The notes below the pieces were generated by a model, which was given only the letters and a program-made list of their open reading frames with translations, ran no database searches and was not told where the DNA came from. Shown piece by piece: positions 18,387 through 27,346 of a stretch of 64,000 bases of DNA (positions are counted from its first letter, which is position 1; each line of letters opens with the position of its first letter). The stretch spans positions 178,856 to 242,855 of the forward strand of contig NZ_LMLW01000012.1 of NCBI RefSeq assembly GCF_001422045.1, given 5' to 3'. Source of the stretch: Sphingomonas sp. Leaf242 (GTDB lineage: Bacteria > Pseudomonadota > Alphaproteobacteria > Sphingomonadales > Sphingomonadaceae). The position numbers and the translations under genes were made by a program.

Positions 18387-18748
18387 GCAAGACCATCCTT
18401 ACCGTCGACGACTCGGCGAGCATGCGGATGCTCCTGAAAGCGTCGTTGACCGCGCAGGGCTTCACGATCGAGGCGGCCAATGACGGCCGCCACGGTCTGG
18501 AGCGGATGCACGAGGTCAAGCCAGACCTGCTGATCACCGACATCAACATGCCGGAGATGGACGGGTTCGAGCTGATCGAGGCGGTTCGTGCGGTGCCCGA
18601 ATTCCGCGGCCTGCCGATCCTGGTCCTGTCGACCGAATTCTCCGACGAGAAAAAGGCCCGCGCACGCGGCGCCGGCGCGACCGGCTGGATCACCAAGCCG
18701 TTCGACGCCGCCAAGCTGGGGACGGCGATCCGCCGGGTATGTCCATGA
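18383..18748 (+). CDS. cheY: Chemotaxis response regulator CheY (copy 1)
   Basis: 121 residues, a single receiver domain. The acidic pair is D9-D10, the phosphoacceptor is Asp53 in LLITDINMPEMDG, the switch Thr sits in LVLSTEF, and the conserved Lys is in WITKPFD. With no output domain it should act by binding the motor switch FliM or as a phosphate sink. GTG start overlaps the STAS gene stop. cheA follows directly. Confidence 0.92.
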   Translation: MSKTILTVDDSASMRMLLKASLTAQGFTIEAANDGRHGLERMHEVKPDLLITDINMPEMDGFELIEAVRAVPEFRGLPILVLSTEFSDEKKARARGAGATGWITKPFDAAKLGTAIRRVCP

Positions 18749-20913
18749 GCGATGATCTCGACGATATCCAGGCGATCTTCTTCGAGGAATGCGCCGAAGG
18801 TCTGACGACCGCCGAGACCGGCCTGTCCGCGATGAACGCGGGCGACGTGTCGGCCGGCGTGATCGCGGGCGTGTTCCGCGCGGTCCATTCGATCAAGGGT
18901 GGTGCCGGCGCATTCGGCCACGCCGCGCTGACCGCGTTCTCGCACCGGTTCGAGAACGTCCTCGACGAGGTTCGCGCCGGCCGCATCGCGCCGACCCCCG
19001 GCGTCACCGGCGTCATGCTGACCGCGTTCGATATCCTGTCGGATCACGTCGCAGCCGCACAGGGCACGCGCGGCCTCCCGAACGACGCCGCAGCCCTGGA
19101 GGCGCTCGACGAGGTTCTCAAGAACGGCGGCGCACCGGATGCGACGGCGCCTGTCGCCGCCCCCGCCCCCGCCGCTGCTCCCGTAGAGGTCGATGCCGAT
19201 CCGTTCGGCTTCGTGCCGATCGCCGGCGCGATCGAATCGTTCGATCCGTTCGGGTTCGAGCCCGTCGGTGTCTCGCTCGACGACTTCGACAGCGCCCCCG
19301 ACGTCGCCGCGCCCTGGACGGTGACGTTCCTGCCGTCCAACGCCGCGCTTTCCAACGGCGGCGAGCCGATGCTGATCATCCGCGAACTCGAACTGCTCGG
19401 CGGCTCGGTGATCGGCGCGGACCTGACGCGTCTGCCCTCGCTCCGCGACATGGACCCTGAGCACAGCTATATCGGCTGGACCGTCAGCGTACCCGCGGCG
19501 ATCGAGGAATCGGCGATCACCGACTGCTTCGATTTCGTCGATCCGGACTCGGTCGTCACGATCGTCCGCGGTGACAGTGTCGCCCCTGCAGCACCCGCTC
19601 CGGTGACGCAGGCGCCGCCGCTCGCCGCGCCGGTCGTGTCGATCGCCAGCATCGCGCCGCCCGCCGCTCCGGTTGCTGTCAAAATGGCCGCACCGGTCAG
19701 CCCGGAGGCGCCGCGCGTCGAGCCTGCGTCGCAGACGATCCGCGTCGAACTGACCAAGCTCGACATGCTGCTCAACCTGGTTGGCGAACTCGTCATCCGT
19801 GGCTCGATCCTCGCCGATCGCCTGAGCCCGAAGGACCAGGAACGCGTCGAACTGCCGCAGCTCTCGCGCCTGACGCGCGAGATCCAGGACACGGTGATGT
19901 CGCTGCGCGCGCAGCCGATCAAGCAGTCGTTCAGCCGCGTGCCGCGCATGCTGCGCGATCTCGCCACCGAAACCGGCAAGCTCGTGACGCTCGAGACGAC
20001 CGGCGAGATGACCGAAGTCGACAAGGGCGTGATCGAGAAGATCGGCGATCCGCTGACCCACATGATCCGCAACGCGGTCGACCACGGCATCGAGAGCCCG
20101 GCCGACCGGATTGCGTGCGGCAAGCCCCCCGAGGGCACGATCCGCCTGTCCGCCGAACAGAAGGGCGCGCGGATCTTCGTCCGGGTCGCCGACGACGGCG
20201 CCGGGATCGACCGGGTCCGCGTCCGCGCCAAGGCGGTCGAGAAGGGCATCGTCGCCGCCGACGCGGTCCTGTCCGACGAGGAGATCGACCAGCTGATCTG
20301 CGCACCCGGATTCTCCACCGCGGAGACGATCTCGAACATCTCGGGTCGCGGCGTCGGCATGGACGTGGTCCGCTCGAACGTCGAGGCGCTCGGCGGCCGC
20401 GTCGAGATCAGCTCGGTGCCCGGCAAGGGCACCACTTTCACGATGGTGCTGCCGCTGACGCTCGCCATCCTCGAGGGGATGATCGTGCGGCTCGCCGGCC
20501 AGCGCTTCGTGCTGCCGCTCGCCAACGTCGTCGAGACGGTCCAGCCCGAACCCGGCCAGGTCCGCCCGACCACGACCACCGGCGAGGTGATCGAACTGCG
20601 CGGCAACTACGTTCCCGTCCGCCGTCTCACCCGCACCTTCGGGTTCGCCGACAACGACGCCCGCTCGCCCGAGGAATCGCTGGTGATCATCGTCGAGAGC
20701 GAGACCGCCGGCCATGTCGGGCTGATGGTCGACACGATCGACGACCGCCGCGAGGTCGTCATCAAGAGCCTCGAGCAGAACCTGCATCCGATCCGCGGGC
20801 TCGGCGGCGCAACGATCCTCGGCGACGGCTCGATCGCGCTGATCCTCGACATCGAAGCGCTCGTCGGTCCGTCTTCCTCCGTTCGCCACATCACCAAAGG
20901 ACTCGCCGCATGA
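18739..20913 (+). CDS. cheA: Chemotaxis histidine kinase CheA
   Basis: 724 residues. The Hpt domain has phospho-His50 in FRAVHSIKGGAGAFG. A Pro/Ala-rich linker and a CheY-binding-like middle follow. The dimerisation helix pair begins at VELTKLDMLLNLVGELV. The ATPase has an N box (HMIRNAVDHGIE) and G boxes (DDGAGID, GRGVGMDVV), and a CheW-like domain starts near LTLAILEGMIVRLAGQRF. It autophosphorylates in response to receptors and feeds CheY and CheB. Two ATGs are possible (18739 or 18745, the latter overlapping the cheY stop as ATGA). Confidence 0.96.
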   Translation: MSMSDDLDDIQAIFFEECAEGLTTAETGLSAMNAGDVSAGVIAGVFRAVHSIKGGAGAFGHAALTAFSHRFENVLDEVRAGRIAPTPGVTGVMLTAFDILSDHVAAAQGTRGLPNDAAALEALDEVLKNGGAPDATAPVAAPAPAAAPVEVDADPFGFVPIAGAIESFDPFGFEPVGVSLDDFDSAPDVAAPWTVTFLPSNAALSNGGEPMLIIRELELLGGSVIGADLTRLPSLRDMDPEHSYIGWTVSVPAAIEESAITDCFDFVDPDSVVTIVRGDSVAPAAPAPVTQAPPLAAPVVSIASIAPPAAPVAVKMAAPVSPEAPRVEPASQTIRVELTKLDMLLNLVGELVIRGSILADRLSPKDQERVELPQLSRLTREIQDTVMSLRAQPIKQSFSRVPRMLRDLATETGKLVTLETTGEMTEVDKGVIEKIGDPLTHMIRNAVDHGIESPADRIACGKPPEGTIRLSAEQKGARIFVRVADDGAGIDRVRVRAKAVEKGIVAADAVLSDEEIDQLICAPGFSTAETISNISGRGVGMDVVRSNVEALGGRVEISSVPGKGTTFTMVLPLTLAILEGMIVRLAGQRFVLPLANVVETVQPEPGQVRPTTTTGEVIELRGNYVPVRRLTRTFGFADNDARSPEESLVIIVESETAGHVGLMVDTIDDRREVVIKSLEQNLHPIRGLGGATILGDGSIALILDIEALVGPSSSVRHITKGLAA

Positions 20914-21401
20914 CCACGACCAACGCCCCGGGTGAACGCAAGATCGTCACCTTCTCGCTCGGCACGCAGATCTTCGGGATCGACATGTCGTCGCTGATCG
21001 AGATCCGCGAATGGGACGAGCCGACCCCGCTTCCCGGCGTGCCCGACTATATCAAGGGCGTCACCAACCTGCGCGGGACCGTCGTCCCCGTGATCGGCCT
21101 CGCCGAGCGCCTCGGATGGGAGCCGAGCGCGATTCACTCGCGGTCGTGCATCCTGGTCGTCAGCATCGCCGGCAAGCAGGCCGGGTTCCTGGTCGACGAA
21201 GTGTCGGACATCGTCCTGATCGACGCCAACGAGATCCGCCCCGCGCCCGACGTCGAGATCGGCGAACCCAGCGTGATTGCCGGTCTGGTCAAGACGCAGA
21301 CCCGCGCGTCCGAAGCACAGGGCGCCGCCGGCGACATCATGGTCCTGCTGCTCGATCTCGAGGCGCTCGGTCTGACCCGGCAGATGGATATCGCGGCGTG
21401 A
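20910..21401 (+). CDS. cheW: Chemotaxis coupling protein CheW
   Basis: 163 residues comprising one CheW domain. It has IVTFSLGTQIFGIDMSSLIEI, the conserved GVPDYIKGVTNLRGTVVPVI, and GFLVDEVSDI. It bridges methyl-accepting receptors to CheA. The ATG overlaps the cheA stop (ATGA), and the stop overlaps the cheR GTG. Confidence 0.96.
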   Translation: MTTTNAPGERKIVTFSLGTQIFGIDMSSLIEIREWDEPTPLPGVPDYIKGVTNLRGTVVPVIGLAERLGWEPSAIHSRSCILVVSIAGKQAGFLVDEVSDIVLIDANEIRPAPDVEIGEPSVIAGLVKTQTRASEAQGAAGDIMVLLLDLEALGLTRQMDIAA

Positions 21402-22276
21402 CCACTGCCACCCTGCCAGGTGGAGCCGACGTCGCCGGTTCGGGGAGCGGTCCGCCGCTCGCCGCCGCCGAGTTCGCCGCGATCGCGACGATCATGCAGA
21501 GCGACGCGCGGATCCACCTGACCGATATCAAGAAGACGCTGGTCCACGGCCGCTTGTCGCGTCGCCTGCGGATGCACGGTCTCGCCAATTTCCGCGACTA
21601 TGTGCGTCTGGTTCAGACCAACAAGGAGGAACGCGCGGCGATGGTCGTCGCGCTGACCACCAACCACACGCATTTCTTCCGTGAAAACCATCATTTCGAG
21701 CATTTCCGCAACGTCGTCATCCCGACGCTCAAACAGCGCGTGCGTACCGCTCCGGTTCGGATCTGGTCGGCGGGCTGTTCGAGCGGCGAGGAAGTGTATT
21801 CGATCGCGATGTGCCTGCTCGGGCGCGACCGCTCGGCGGCCGGATGGCTGCGCGACGCCGACCTGAAGCTGCTGGCGACCGACCTTGCACCGCACGTCGT
21901 CGAAAGCGTCCGCCGCGCGACCTATGCGGAGCAGACCGTCGCAGCGATCCCCGCCGACTATCGGTCGGCATGGGTCAAGCCTGCTCCCGGTGGCGAGTTC
22001 GAGATCGCCGCGGAGGCGCGCGCGCTGGTCCAGGCGCGCGTGCTCAACCTGTTCGACGCCTGGCCGATGCGCCAGCGTTACGACGCGATCTTCTGCCGCA
22101 ACGTGATGATCTATTTCGACGATCGCGCGAAGGCGGAGCTCGAGGAACGGCTGGTCGACCTGCTCGTCCCCGGTGGCCATCTGTACATCGGCCATTCGGA
22201 ACGACTGTTCGGGTCCGCCGCGCAGATCATGCAGAGCTGCGGCCAGACCATCTACGTCAAGCAGGGGGGACAATAA
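21398..22276 (+). CDS. cheR: Chemoreceptor methyltransferase CheR
   Basis: 292 residues. An N-terminal helical domain carries KKTLVHGRLSRRLRMHGL. The SAM-binding domain follows with VRIWSAGCSSGEEVYSIAM and FCRNVMIYFD. It methylates glutamates of chemoreceptors for adaptation, paired with CheB. GTG start overlaps the cheW stop. No C-terminal receptor-binding pentapeptide-dependent extension is obvious beyond the normal family length. Confidence 0.95.
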   Translation: MTTATLPGGADVAGSGSGPPLAAAEFAAIATIMQSDARIHLTDIKKTLVHGRLSRRLRMHGLANFRDYVRLVQTNKEERAAMVVALTTNHTHFFRENHHFEHFRNVVIPTLKQRVRTAPVRIWSAGCSSGEEVYSIAMCLLGRDRSAAGWLRDADLKLLATDLAPHVVESVRRATYAEQTVAAIPADYRSAWVKPAPGGEFEIAAEARALVQARVLNLFDAWPMRQRYDAIFCRNVMIYFDDRAKAELEERLVDLLVPGGHLYIGHSERLFGSAAQIMQSCGQTIYVKQGGQ

Positions 22277-23292
22277 TGCGGCGCATCCGTACGCTGATCG
22301 TCGACGACAGCGCCGCAATCCGCGCCGCGCTCAACCGCGTGCTATCCGCCGATCCCGAGATCGAGGTGGTCGGCATGGCCCCCGAGCCGAGCATCGCGCG
22401 ACAGATGATCAAGGATCTCGAACCCGACGTCATCACGCTCGACATCGAGATGCCGGGGATGGACGGCCTGTCGTTCCTCGAACGCATCATGCGGTTGCGG
22501 CCGATGCCGGTCGTCATGTGCTCGACGCTGACCGCGCAGGGTGCGGCGGTGACGATCGAGGCGCTGCGGCTGGGCGCGGTGGACTGCATCGCCAAGCCGT
22601 CGGGCAATCCCGAGGAGCTGGCGCGCGATGCGGCGCTGCTGCGTGCGACGGTCAAGGCCGCCGCGCGGTCTGCGGTCCGCGTCACGCCGACCGTCCGTCC
22701 CGCGAAAATGACGGTGCAGTCGCGCGACGACGTGGTGATCGCGATCGGGGCATCGACCGGCGGCGTCGAGGCGCTGTTCTCGCTGCTCGCGGCACTACCG
22801 CCCGGTTGCCCGCCGATCCTGATCGTCCAGCACATGCCCGGCACGTTCACCGCGAGTTTCGCCGAACGGCTCGACCGCGAATGTCGGATTACGGTGCGCG
22901 AAGCGGTCGACGGAAGCCCGTTGATGCCCGGAACCGCCTATATTGCACCTGGTGGGCCGCGACACATGGAGCTCGTCGGTGGTGCCAAGGGGGTCGTTCG
23001 CCTCAAGGCCGACGATCTCGTCAGCGGCCATCGTCCGTCGGTCGACATCCTCTTCCGGTCGGTCGCCAAACGCGGCGCCCAGGCGGTCGGGGTGATCCTG
23101 ACCGGGATGGGATCCGACGGTGCCGAGGGGCTGCTGCAAATGCGCCAGGCGGGCGCGCGGACCTTCGGCCAGTCGAAGGACACCTGCGTCGTCTACGGCA
23201 TGCCGCGGTCGGCGGTCGAACTTGGCGCGGTCGAGCGTGAATTGAGTCTGTCTGCACTGCCCGAGGCGATCCTCGCGGCGTGCGGCAAGTAA
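22276..23292 (+). CDS. cheB: Chemoreceptor methylesterase/response regulator CheB
   Basis: 338 residues. The receiver domain has phosphoacceptor Asp56 in ITLDIEMPGMDG. A short linker leads to the esterase domain with catalytic Ser in IGASTGGVEAL, His in IVQHMPGTFT and Asp in ILTGMGSDGAEG. It demethylates or deamidates receptors when phosphorylated by CheA. The start overlaps the cheR stop (TAATG). Confidence 0.96.
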   Translation: MRRIRTLIVDDSAAIRAALNRVLSADPEIEVVGMAPEPSIARQMIKDLEPDVITLDIEMPGMDGLSFLERIMRLRPMPVVMCSTLTAQGAAVTIEALRLGAVDCIAKPSGNPEELARDAALLRATVKAAARSAVRVTPTVRPAKMTVQSRDDVVIAIGASTGGVEALFSLLAALPPGCPPILIVQHMPGTFTASFAERLDRECRITVREAVDGSPLMPGTAYIAPGGPRHMELVGGAKGVVRLKADDLVSGHRPSVDILFRSVAKRGAQAVGVILTGMGSDGAEGLLQMRQAGARTFGQSKDTCVVYGMPRSAVELGAVERELSLSALPEAILAACGK

Positions 23293-23311
23293 ACACAGGG
23301 ATTGGAAGACG

Positions 23312-23701
23312 ATGCCGGCTGCATCTCAAATCAAGGTCATGGTCGTGGACGATCAGGCCAGTATGCGCGCGATGATCCGCCGGTCCCTTCAGGACCTGGG
23401 ATTTCGCGACGTGCGCGACAAGGGCGGTGCGCCCGAAGCGCTCGCGGCGGTCAGGAGCGACCGCGTGCATCTCATCATCTCGGACTACAACATGCCCGAC
23501 ATGGACGGTCTGCAGTTCCTCGAGGAAGTGCGCAACGATCCGGTGATCGGCAAGACGGTGTTCATCATGCTCACCGGCTCGTCCGATCGCGAGATCGTCC
23601 AGAAGGCCGCGGCGCTCGGCGTGAACAACTATCTCGTCAAGCCGTTCGCCCCGGCCGCGCTGAAGGAAAAGATCGAGCGCGTCTTCGGCGCGTTGGCCTG
23701 A
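23312..23701 (+). CDS. cheY: Chemotaxis response regulator CheY (copy 2)
   Basis: 129 residues, a single receiver with phosphoacceptor Asp58 in LIISDYNMPDMDG, Thr in FIMLTGSSD and Lys in YLVKPFAP. It is closer to classical motor-binding CheY than copy 1. Two CheY proteins in one operon suggest a division between switch binding and phosphate drainage, but the sequence does not show which does which. Confidence 0.93.
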   Translation: MPAASQIKVMVVDDQASMRAMIRRSLQDLGFRDVRDKGGAPEALAAVRSDRVHLIISDYNMPDMDGLQFLEEVRNDPVIGKTVFIMLTGSSDREIVQKAAALGVNNYLVKPFAPAALKEKIERVFGALA

Positions 23702-23706
23702 TCGGC

Positions 23707-24231
23707 ATGCGCAGGATCCCCCTTATCCAGGGCGACCACATGGCGATGGCCGAGCCGGACACGATGCTGACGACGTTGCTCGGCTCGTGCATCGCGGTGT
23801 GCCTGTACGATGCCAAGGCGCGGGTCGGCGGCATGAACCATTTCCTGCTCGGCGAGCCGGAAGCGGGTCATGCCGTCGGGATCCAGGACCGGCAGCGCTA
23901 CGGCGTCCACGCGATGGAACTGCTGATCAACGCGATGATGAAGAAGGGCGCGATGCGGTCGCGACTGCGCGCGCACATCTATGGCGGCGCCAAGATCATC
24001 GCCGGGCTCGGCGGGATCGGCCAGGACAACGCCGCGTTCGCGCGGCGCTTCATCGAGACCGAGGGCTTCGCGATCGGTCATGTCGATGTCGGCGGCGTCT
24101 GCGCGCGGAAGATCGAGTTCCTGCCGTTCGAGGGCAAGGCACGGTCGACCTGCGTCGCCGAAGCCGTGCCGGTCCGTCCGATCGTCCGTCCGCCGATGCC
24201 CGAGTCCGAAGGCGAACTCGAACTCTTCTGA
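23707..24231 (+). CDS. cheD: Chemoreceptor glutamine deamidase CheD
   Basis: 174 residues. The catalytic Cys28 lies in TTLLGSCIAVCLYD and His45 in GGMNHFLLG, with the conserved threonine/glycine block HIYGGAKII nearby. It deamidates receptor glutamines and in many bacteria interacts with CheC-type phosphatases. It starts 6 bp after the second cheY. Confidence 0.94.
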   Translation: MRRIPLIQGDHMAMAEPDTMLTTLLGSCIAVCLYDAKARVGGMNHFLLGEPEAGHAVGIQDRQRYGVHAMELLINAMMKKGAMRSRLRAHIYGGAKIIAGLGGIGQDNAAFARRFIETEGFAIGHVDVGGVCARKIEFLPFEGKARSTCVAEAVPVRPIVRPPMPESEGELELF

Positions 24232-24290
24232 CGTCCGGAATCGTTCGGACTTCCCCACCCACCCCGCCAGACAACCAGAGTGCGCGCATC

Positions 24291-24641
24291 ATGATCCAGT
24301 CCCCTTCCCATGCGGCCCTGCACATCGCTCTGGCGAGCGAGCTGCGTCGCGTCAGTGCGCTCGTCGAGCAACTCGCCGAGACGCTGGTCGGCGACGAGGA
24401 TTTCGTCATGCGGCACATCGACCAGCTTCAGGTGTTCGACCTGATCGTGCAGAGCGCCGACGAAAGCGCCGCTGTGCTCGACCGCGTCGCGGGTGGCATC
24501 ACCCCCGACGCCGCGATCGCGCCGGTCCGCTTGAGCGCGATCCAGGGCCGGCTCCACGCCGCGCTGGCGCTCGCGGCGATGCCGCACGCCCCCACCGCGC
24601 ATACCCCGGTCGCGCACGCACTCGAAGCGCAGGCCGCCTGA
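24291..24641 (+). CDS. Small helical chemotaxis-operon protein, candidate CheZ-like
   Basis: 116 residues, almost entirely helical, and not confidently recognised. It contains QLQVFDLIVQSADES. The spacing Asp-Leu-x-x-Gln matches the CheZ catalytic core (DLTGQ), where the Gln activates water to dephosphorylate CheY-P. It lies between cheD and motB, where a CheY-P phosphatase would be expected since no other is present. It is half the length of enterobacterial CheZ and lacks an obvious C-terminal CheY-binding helix; the Ala/His/Pro-rich tail looks disordered. The coding call is sound, the function is inference. Confidence 0.65.
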   Translation: MIQSPSHAALHIALASELRRVSALVEQLAETLVGDEDFVMRHIDQLQVFDLIVQSADESAAVLDRVAGGITPDAAIAPVRLSAIQGRLHAALALAAMPHAPTAHTPVAHALEAQAA

Positions 24642-24643
24642 CC

Positions 24644-25522
24644 ATGGCCGTCGCCGGTGCCAACACCCGCCCGATCATCATCCGCAAGATCAAGAAGACC
24701 GCCGCCGCGCATCACGGCGGCGCATGGAAGGTCGCCTATGCCGATTTCGTGACTGCGATGATGGCGTTCTTCATGCTGCTCTGGCTGATCAGCAATCCGG
24801 ACAAGCAACGCCTGAAGGGGCTGGCGGAATATTTCTCGCCCGCCGCCACCGCAATGTCGCAGACGTCGGATGCGACCGCCTCGGCCAGCGGGATCGGCTC
24901 GATGCCGGGCGCGGGCGGTCATGGCAGCCGTAGCCAGGCCAGCGCGACCGGCACGCCGACCGGCCAGCCGAGCGCCAATGCCGCGACCGCCGGCACCGCG
25001 CGCGGCGGTACCGCGAATATTCCCGACGCGTCGCTGCGCGTCCTCGCACAGGAACTCCGCGTTGCGATCGACAGCCTGCCGCCCGCCGAAGACGGCCACA
25101 AGGCGATGCGCGTCGAGGACGACCGCGACGGCCTGCGCATCAGCCTGATGGATACCGCCAAGCGATCGATGTTCAAGGTCGGCACCGCGACGCTCAACCC
25201 GTACGCCAGAGACATGATGGCGCGCGTCGCGGGCAAGCTCGCCCGTTCGGACGCGCAGATCGCGATCGAGGGGCACACCGACGGCGACGGTAGCGGCAGC
25301 GACGATTCGAGCTGGCGATTGTCGGGCGAACGCGCGATCGCCGCGCGCTCGGCGATGATCGGCGCGGGGCTCGCCCCCGGCCGGTTCGCCGAGATGGTGG
25401 CGATGGCGGACACCCGCCCGGTCTATCCCGACCAGCCGACCCGACCCGAAAACCGCCGTATCACGATCGTCGTCAAGGGGGCCGCCGCCTCCCTGCCGAG
25501 CGACGCCAGCTTCCGGTTCTAG
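24644..25522 (+). CDS. motB: Flagellar motor stator protein MotB
   Basis: 292 residues. A short cytoplasmic start is followed by one membrane helix with the proton-carrying aspartate in KVAYADFVTAMMAFFMLLWL. A Ser/Ala/Gly-rich linker (~70–130) leads to an OmpA-type peptidoglycan-binding domain with AIEGHTDGDG, LSGERAIAARSAM and RPENRRITIVV. It anchors the MotA/B stator to the cell wall. It is separated from motA by the whole che block. Confidence 0.94.
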   Translation: MAVAGANTRPIIIRKIKKTAAAHHGGAWKVAYADFVTAMMAFFMLLWLISNPDKQRLKGLAEYFSPAATAMSQTSDATASASGIGSMPGAGGHGSRSQASATGTPTGQPSANAATAGTARGGTANIPDASLRVLAQELRVAIDSLPPAEDGHKAMRVEDDRDGLRISLMDTAKRSMFKVGTATLNPYARDMMARVAGKLARSDAQIAIEGHTDGDGSGSDDSSWRLSGERAIAARSAMIGAGLAPGRFAEMVAMADTRPVYPDQPTRPENRRITIVVKGAAASLPSDASFRF

Positions 25523-25532
25523 GACCCTTGCG

Positions 25533-25976
25533 ATGAAAAAGATCCTGTTCCCGCTCGCCGTTCTGATTGCCGGTACGGGCGTCGGCGGCGGTGCCGCATT
25601 CGCGACGCGGGCGATACTCGGGCCGTCTCACGGCAAGGCGGACGCGCACGAGACTTCGGTTCCGGACCTGACGTTCGTCAAGGCGGAGAAGATCGTTGCC
25701 CCTCTGGTGTTCGGCGATGGTCGCCTGGCGGGCTATGTCTCGTTCGATGTCGAATTGCAGGTGTCGGTCGACGACGGCGCGTTGGTCGCCGCACGGCTGC
25801 CGTTGCTGCTTCACGCGATCAACCTGCGGACCTACCGCACGCCGCTCGCCGCCGGTCCCGACGGGATGCTGCCCGACATTGGCGCGTTGCGTAAGGTCGT
25901 GATGACCGCCGCCCCCGAGGCTTTCGGCCCAGGCATCGTACGCCGCGCCGCGATCACGCGTGCCGAACCGTCCTGA
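25533..25976 (+). CDS. FliL-like single-pass periplasmic protein
   Basis: 147 residues. An N-terminal signal anchor (KKILFPLAVLIAGTGVGGGAAFA) precedes a periplasmic domain with FVKAEKIVAPLVFGDGRLAGYVSFDVELQVS. This pattern is reminiscent of FliL, which sits beside the stator. It directly follows motB, supporting a stator-associated role. It is distinct from the better FliL match at 28.7 kb. The family call is tentative; the gene itself is well supported by frame and spacing. Confidence 0.65.
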   Translation: MKKILFPLAVLIAGTGVGGGAAFATRAILGPSHGKADAHETSVPDLTFVKAEKIVAPLVFGDGRLAGYVSFDVELQVSVDDGALVAARLPLLLHAINLRTYRTPLAAGPDGMLPDIGALRKVVMTAAPEAFGPGIVRRAAITRAEPS

Positions 25977-25988
25977 AGGACACAGGTC

Positions 25989-26666
25989 ATGATCGTTCCG
26001 CCTCCCGAAACGTCGAGCCCGGTCCACGCAACCGGCGCGTCGAGACTTCCCCATGCCGAACCCGCCGGTGGCACGTTCGGACGGCGCGAGACGCGGCTGA
26101 TGACGATCCTCCTCGTCGCGCGTCTCGAGGCCGCGGGGATCGATCACGTCTGTCGCGTCCGCAACCTGTCGCAGACGGGGATGATGATCGAATGCTCGAC
26201 CGTCCTGGCCGAGGACGATCGCGTCCGCGTCGAACTGCGTAACCTGCAAGCGGTCGACGCGCGGGTCGCCTGGGCGCGCGATGGACGCGCCGGGTTGCAG
26301 CTCGACGGCCCGATCGTGATCGATGCGGTACTCGGCACGGTCCCGGATACCTCGGCGATCATCGCCCGTACGCCGCGCATCGCCGCCAACTGCCCCACCG
26401 TGCTCTGGCATCTGGGCACGCTGTCGGCCTCGGTGCTGTGCGACCTGTCGCAATCGGGATGCCGGATTCTGATCGCCAGCCCGCTGCCCCGCGACAGCGA
26501 AGTCCGGATCACGATCCCGGGCCTCTCACCGCGTCGTGCGCGGATGCGCTGGTCGAACGGTGAGAGCGTCGGCTTCGCCTTCCTGGAGATGCTGTCGTTC
26601 GCCGAGGTATCGGCGTGGCAGACCGACCGATCGGTTCGCTTCGCCTCCGACCGCGCCGAAATCTGA
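25989..26666 (+). CDS. Tandem PilZ-domain protein (c-di-GMP binding candidate)
   Basis: 225 residues with two PilZ-like halves. The first has the arginine motif FGRRETRL and NLSQTGM; the second has CDLSQSGCRI. Together the RxxxR and (D/N)xSxxG motifs are the c-di-GMP contacts; the second half lacks a clear arginine motif. PilZ proteins such as YcgR brake the motor, which fits its place at the end of the motA–che–motB operon. A perfect terminator follows 31 bp later. Confidence 0.82.
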   Translation: MIVPPPETSSPVHATGASRLPHAEPAGGTFGRRETRLMTILLVARLEAAGIDHVCRVRNLSQTGMMIECSTVLAEDDRVRVELRNLQAVDARVAWARDGRAGLQLDGPIVIDAVLGTVPDTSAIIARTPRIAANCPTVLWHLGTLSASVLCDLSQSGCRILIASPLPRDSEVRITIPGLSPRRARMRWSNGESVGFAFLEMLSFAEVSAWQTDRSVRFASDRAEI

Positions 26667-26696
26667 CACGCGACCGAGCGACAACCCGCCGCCCGT

Positions 26697-26736
26697 AAAA
26701 AAGGGGAGCGTACCGGTCCGGTACGCTCCCCTTTTT
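26697..26736. terminator. Perfect bidirectional rho-independent terminator
   Basis: GGGGAGCGTACCGG and its exact complement CCGGTACGCTCCCC (26703–26731) are flanked by A6 on the left and T5 on the right. It can end both the rightward chemotaxis operon and the leftward fliL–motE operon. Confidence 0.92.
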
Positions 26737-26761
26737 CGTGTCATCCGTCTGCCGCTGCGGT

Positions 26762-27346
26762 TCAGCGCTTCGACAACGCCGCCCCCGCAGGCCTGACCGC
26801 GCTCGGCGGACGCCGGGCATCGCGCCGCGCCAGCGCCATCGTCAGCGCCGCTGCGCCGCGCGGCGTCATCGCCGCCAGCACCATTGCGGTCGAGCGCTCG
26901 CGCATGCGTTGCGCGACCCGCATCTGCACGTCGAGATCGAGCTGTTCGAGGACCAGTGCCGCGGAGGCGGGCTTCATCGCCTGATAGATCCGCGCCAGAT
27001 CGTCATATTGATCCGTCGGCGGCGTCGCTCCGGCTGGCGAGCCCGGCGAACTCGGTTGGGCAGGTGCTGCCGCCGCCGCATCCGGTCGGTTGCCGGCATC
27101 CGCCTTGAGCCGCGCCTCGGTCGCGCGGACCGCCTGCTCGCGCATGTCGAGCGCGCGACCACGCCGCACCGCCGCCTGGTCGCGCGCGCCGAGATCGTCG
27201 GCGATCGCGACGCCCAGTCGCGAACTCGCCGGCGATCCCGCCGCCTGCGCGCCGCTCGGCATCGCCGCCAGCCCGACGGCGTTGCCGACCATCGCCACCG
27301 CCGCCGACGCCGCGGTCAGCATCAACAACGAAGGACGCCCGATCAT
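26762..27346 (-). CDS. MotE-family flagellar protein (MgtE N-domain-like)
   Basis: 194 residues. An N-terminal signal or anchor segment is followed by a helical linker and a C-terminal MgtE-N-like block (DDLARIYQAMKPASAALVLEQL, RMRERSTAMVLAAMTP). In rhizobia MotE is a periplasmic chaperone for a motor protein. It is last in the leftward fliL-fliM-DUF6468 operon, and its ATG overlaps the preceding stop. Assignment rests on the MgtE-like repeats and position. Confidence 0.75.
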   Translation of the reverse strand: MIGRPSLLMLTAASAAVAMVGNAVGLAAMPSGAQAAGSPASSRLGVAIADDLGARDQAAVRRGRALDMREQAVRATEARLKADAGNRPDAAAAAPAQPSSPGSPAGATPPTDQYDDLARIYQAMKPASAALVLEQLDLDVQMRVAQRMRERSTAMVLAAMTPRGAAALTMALARRDARRPPSAVRPAGAALSKR

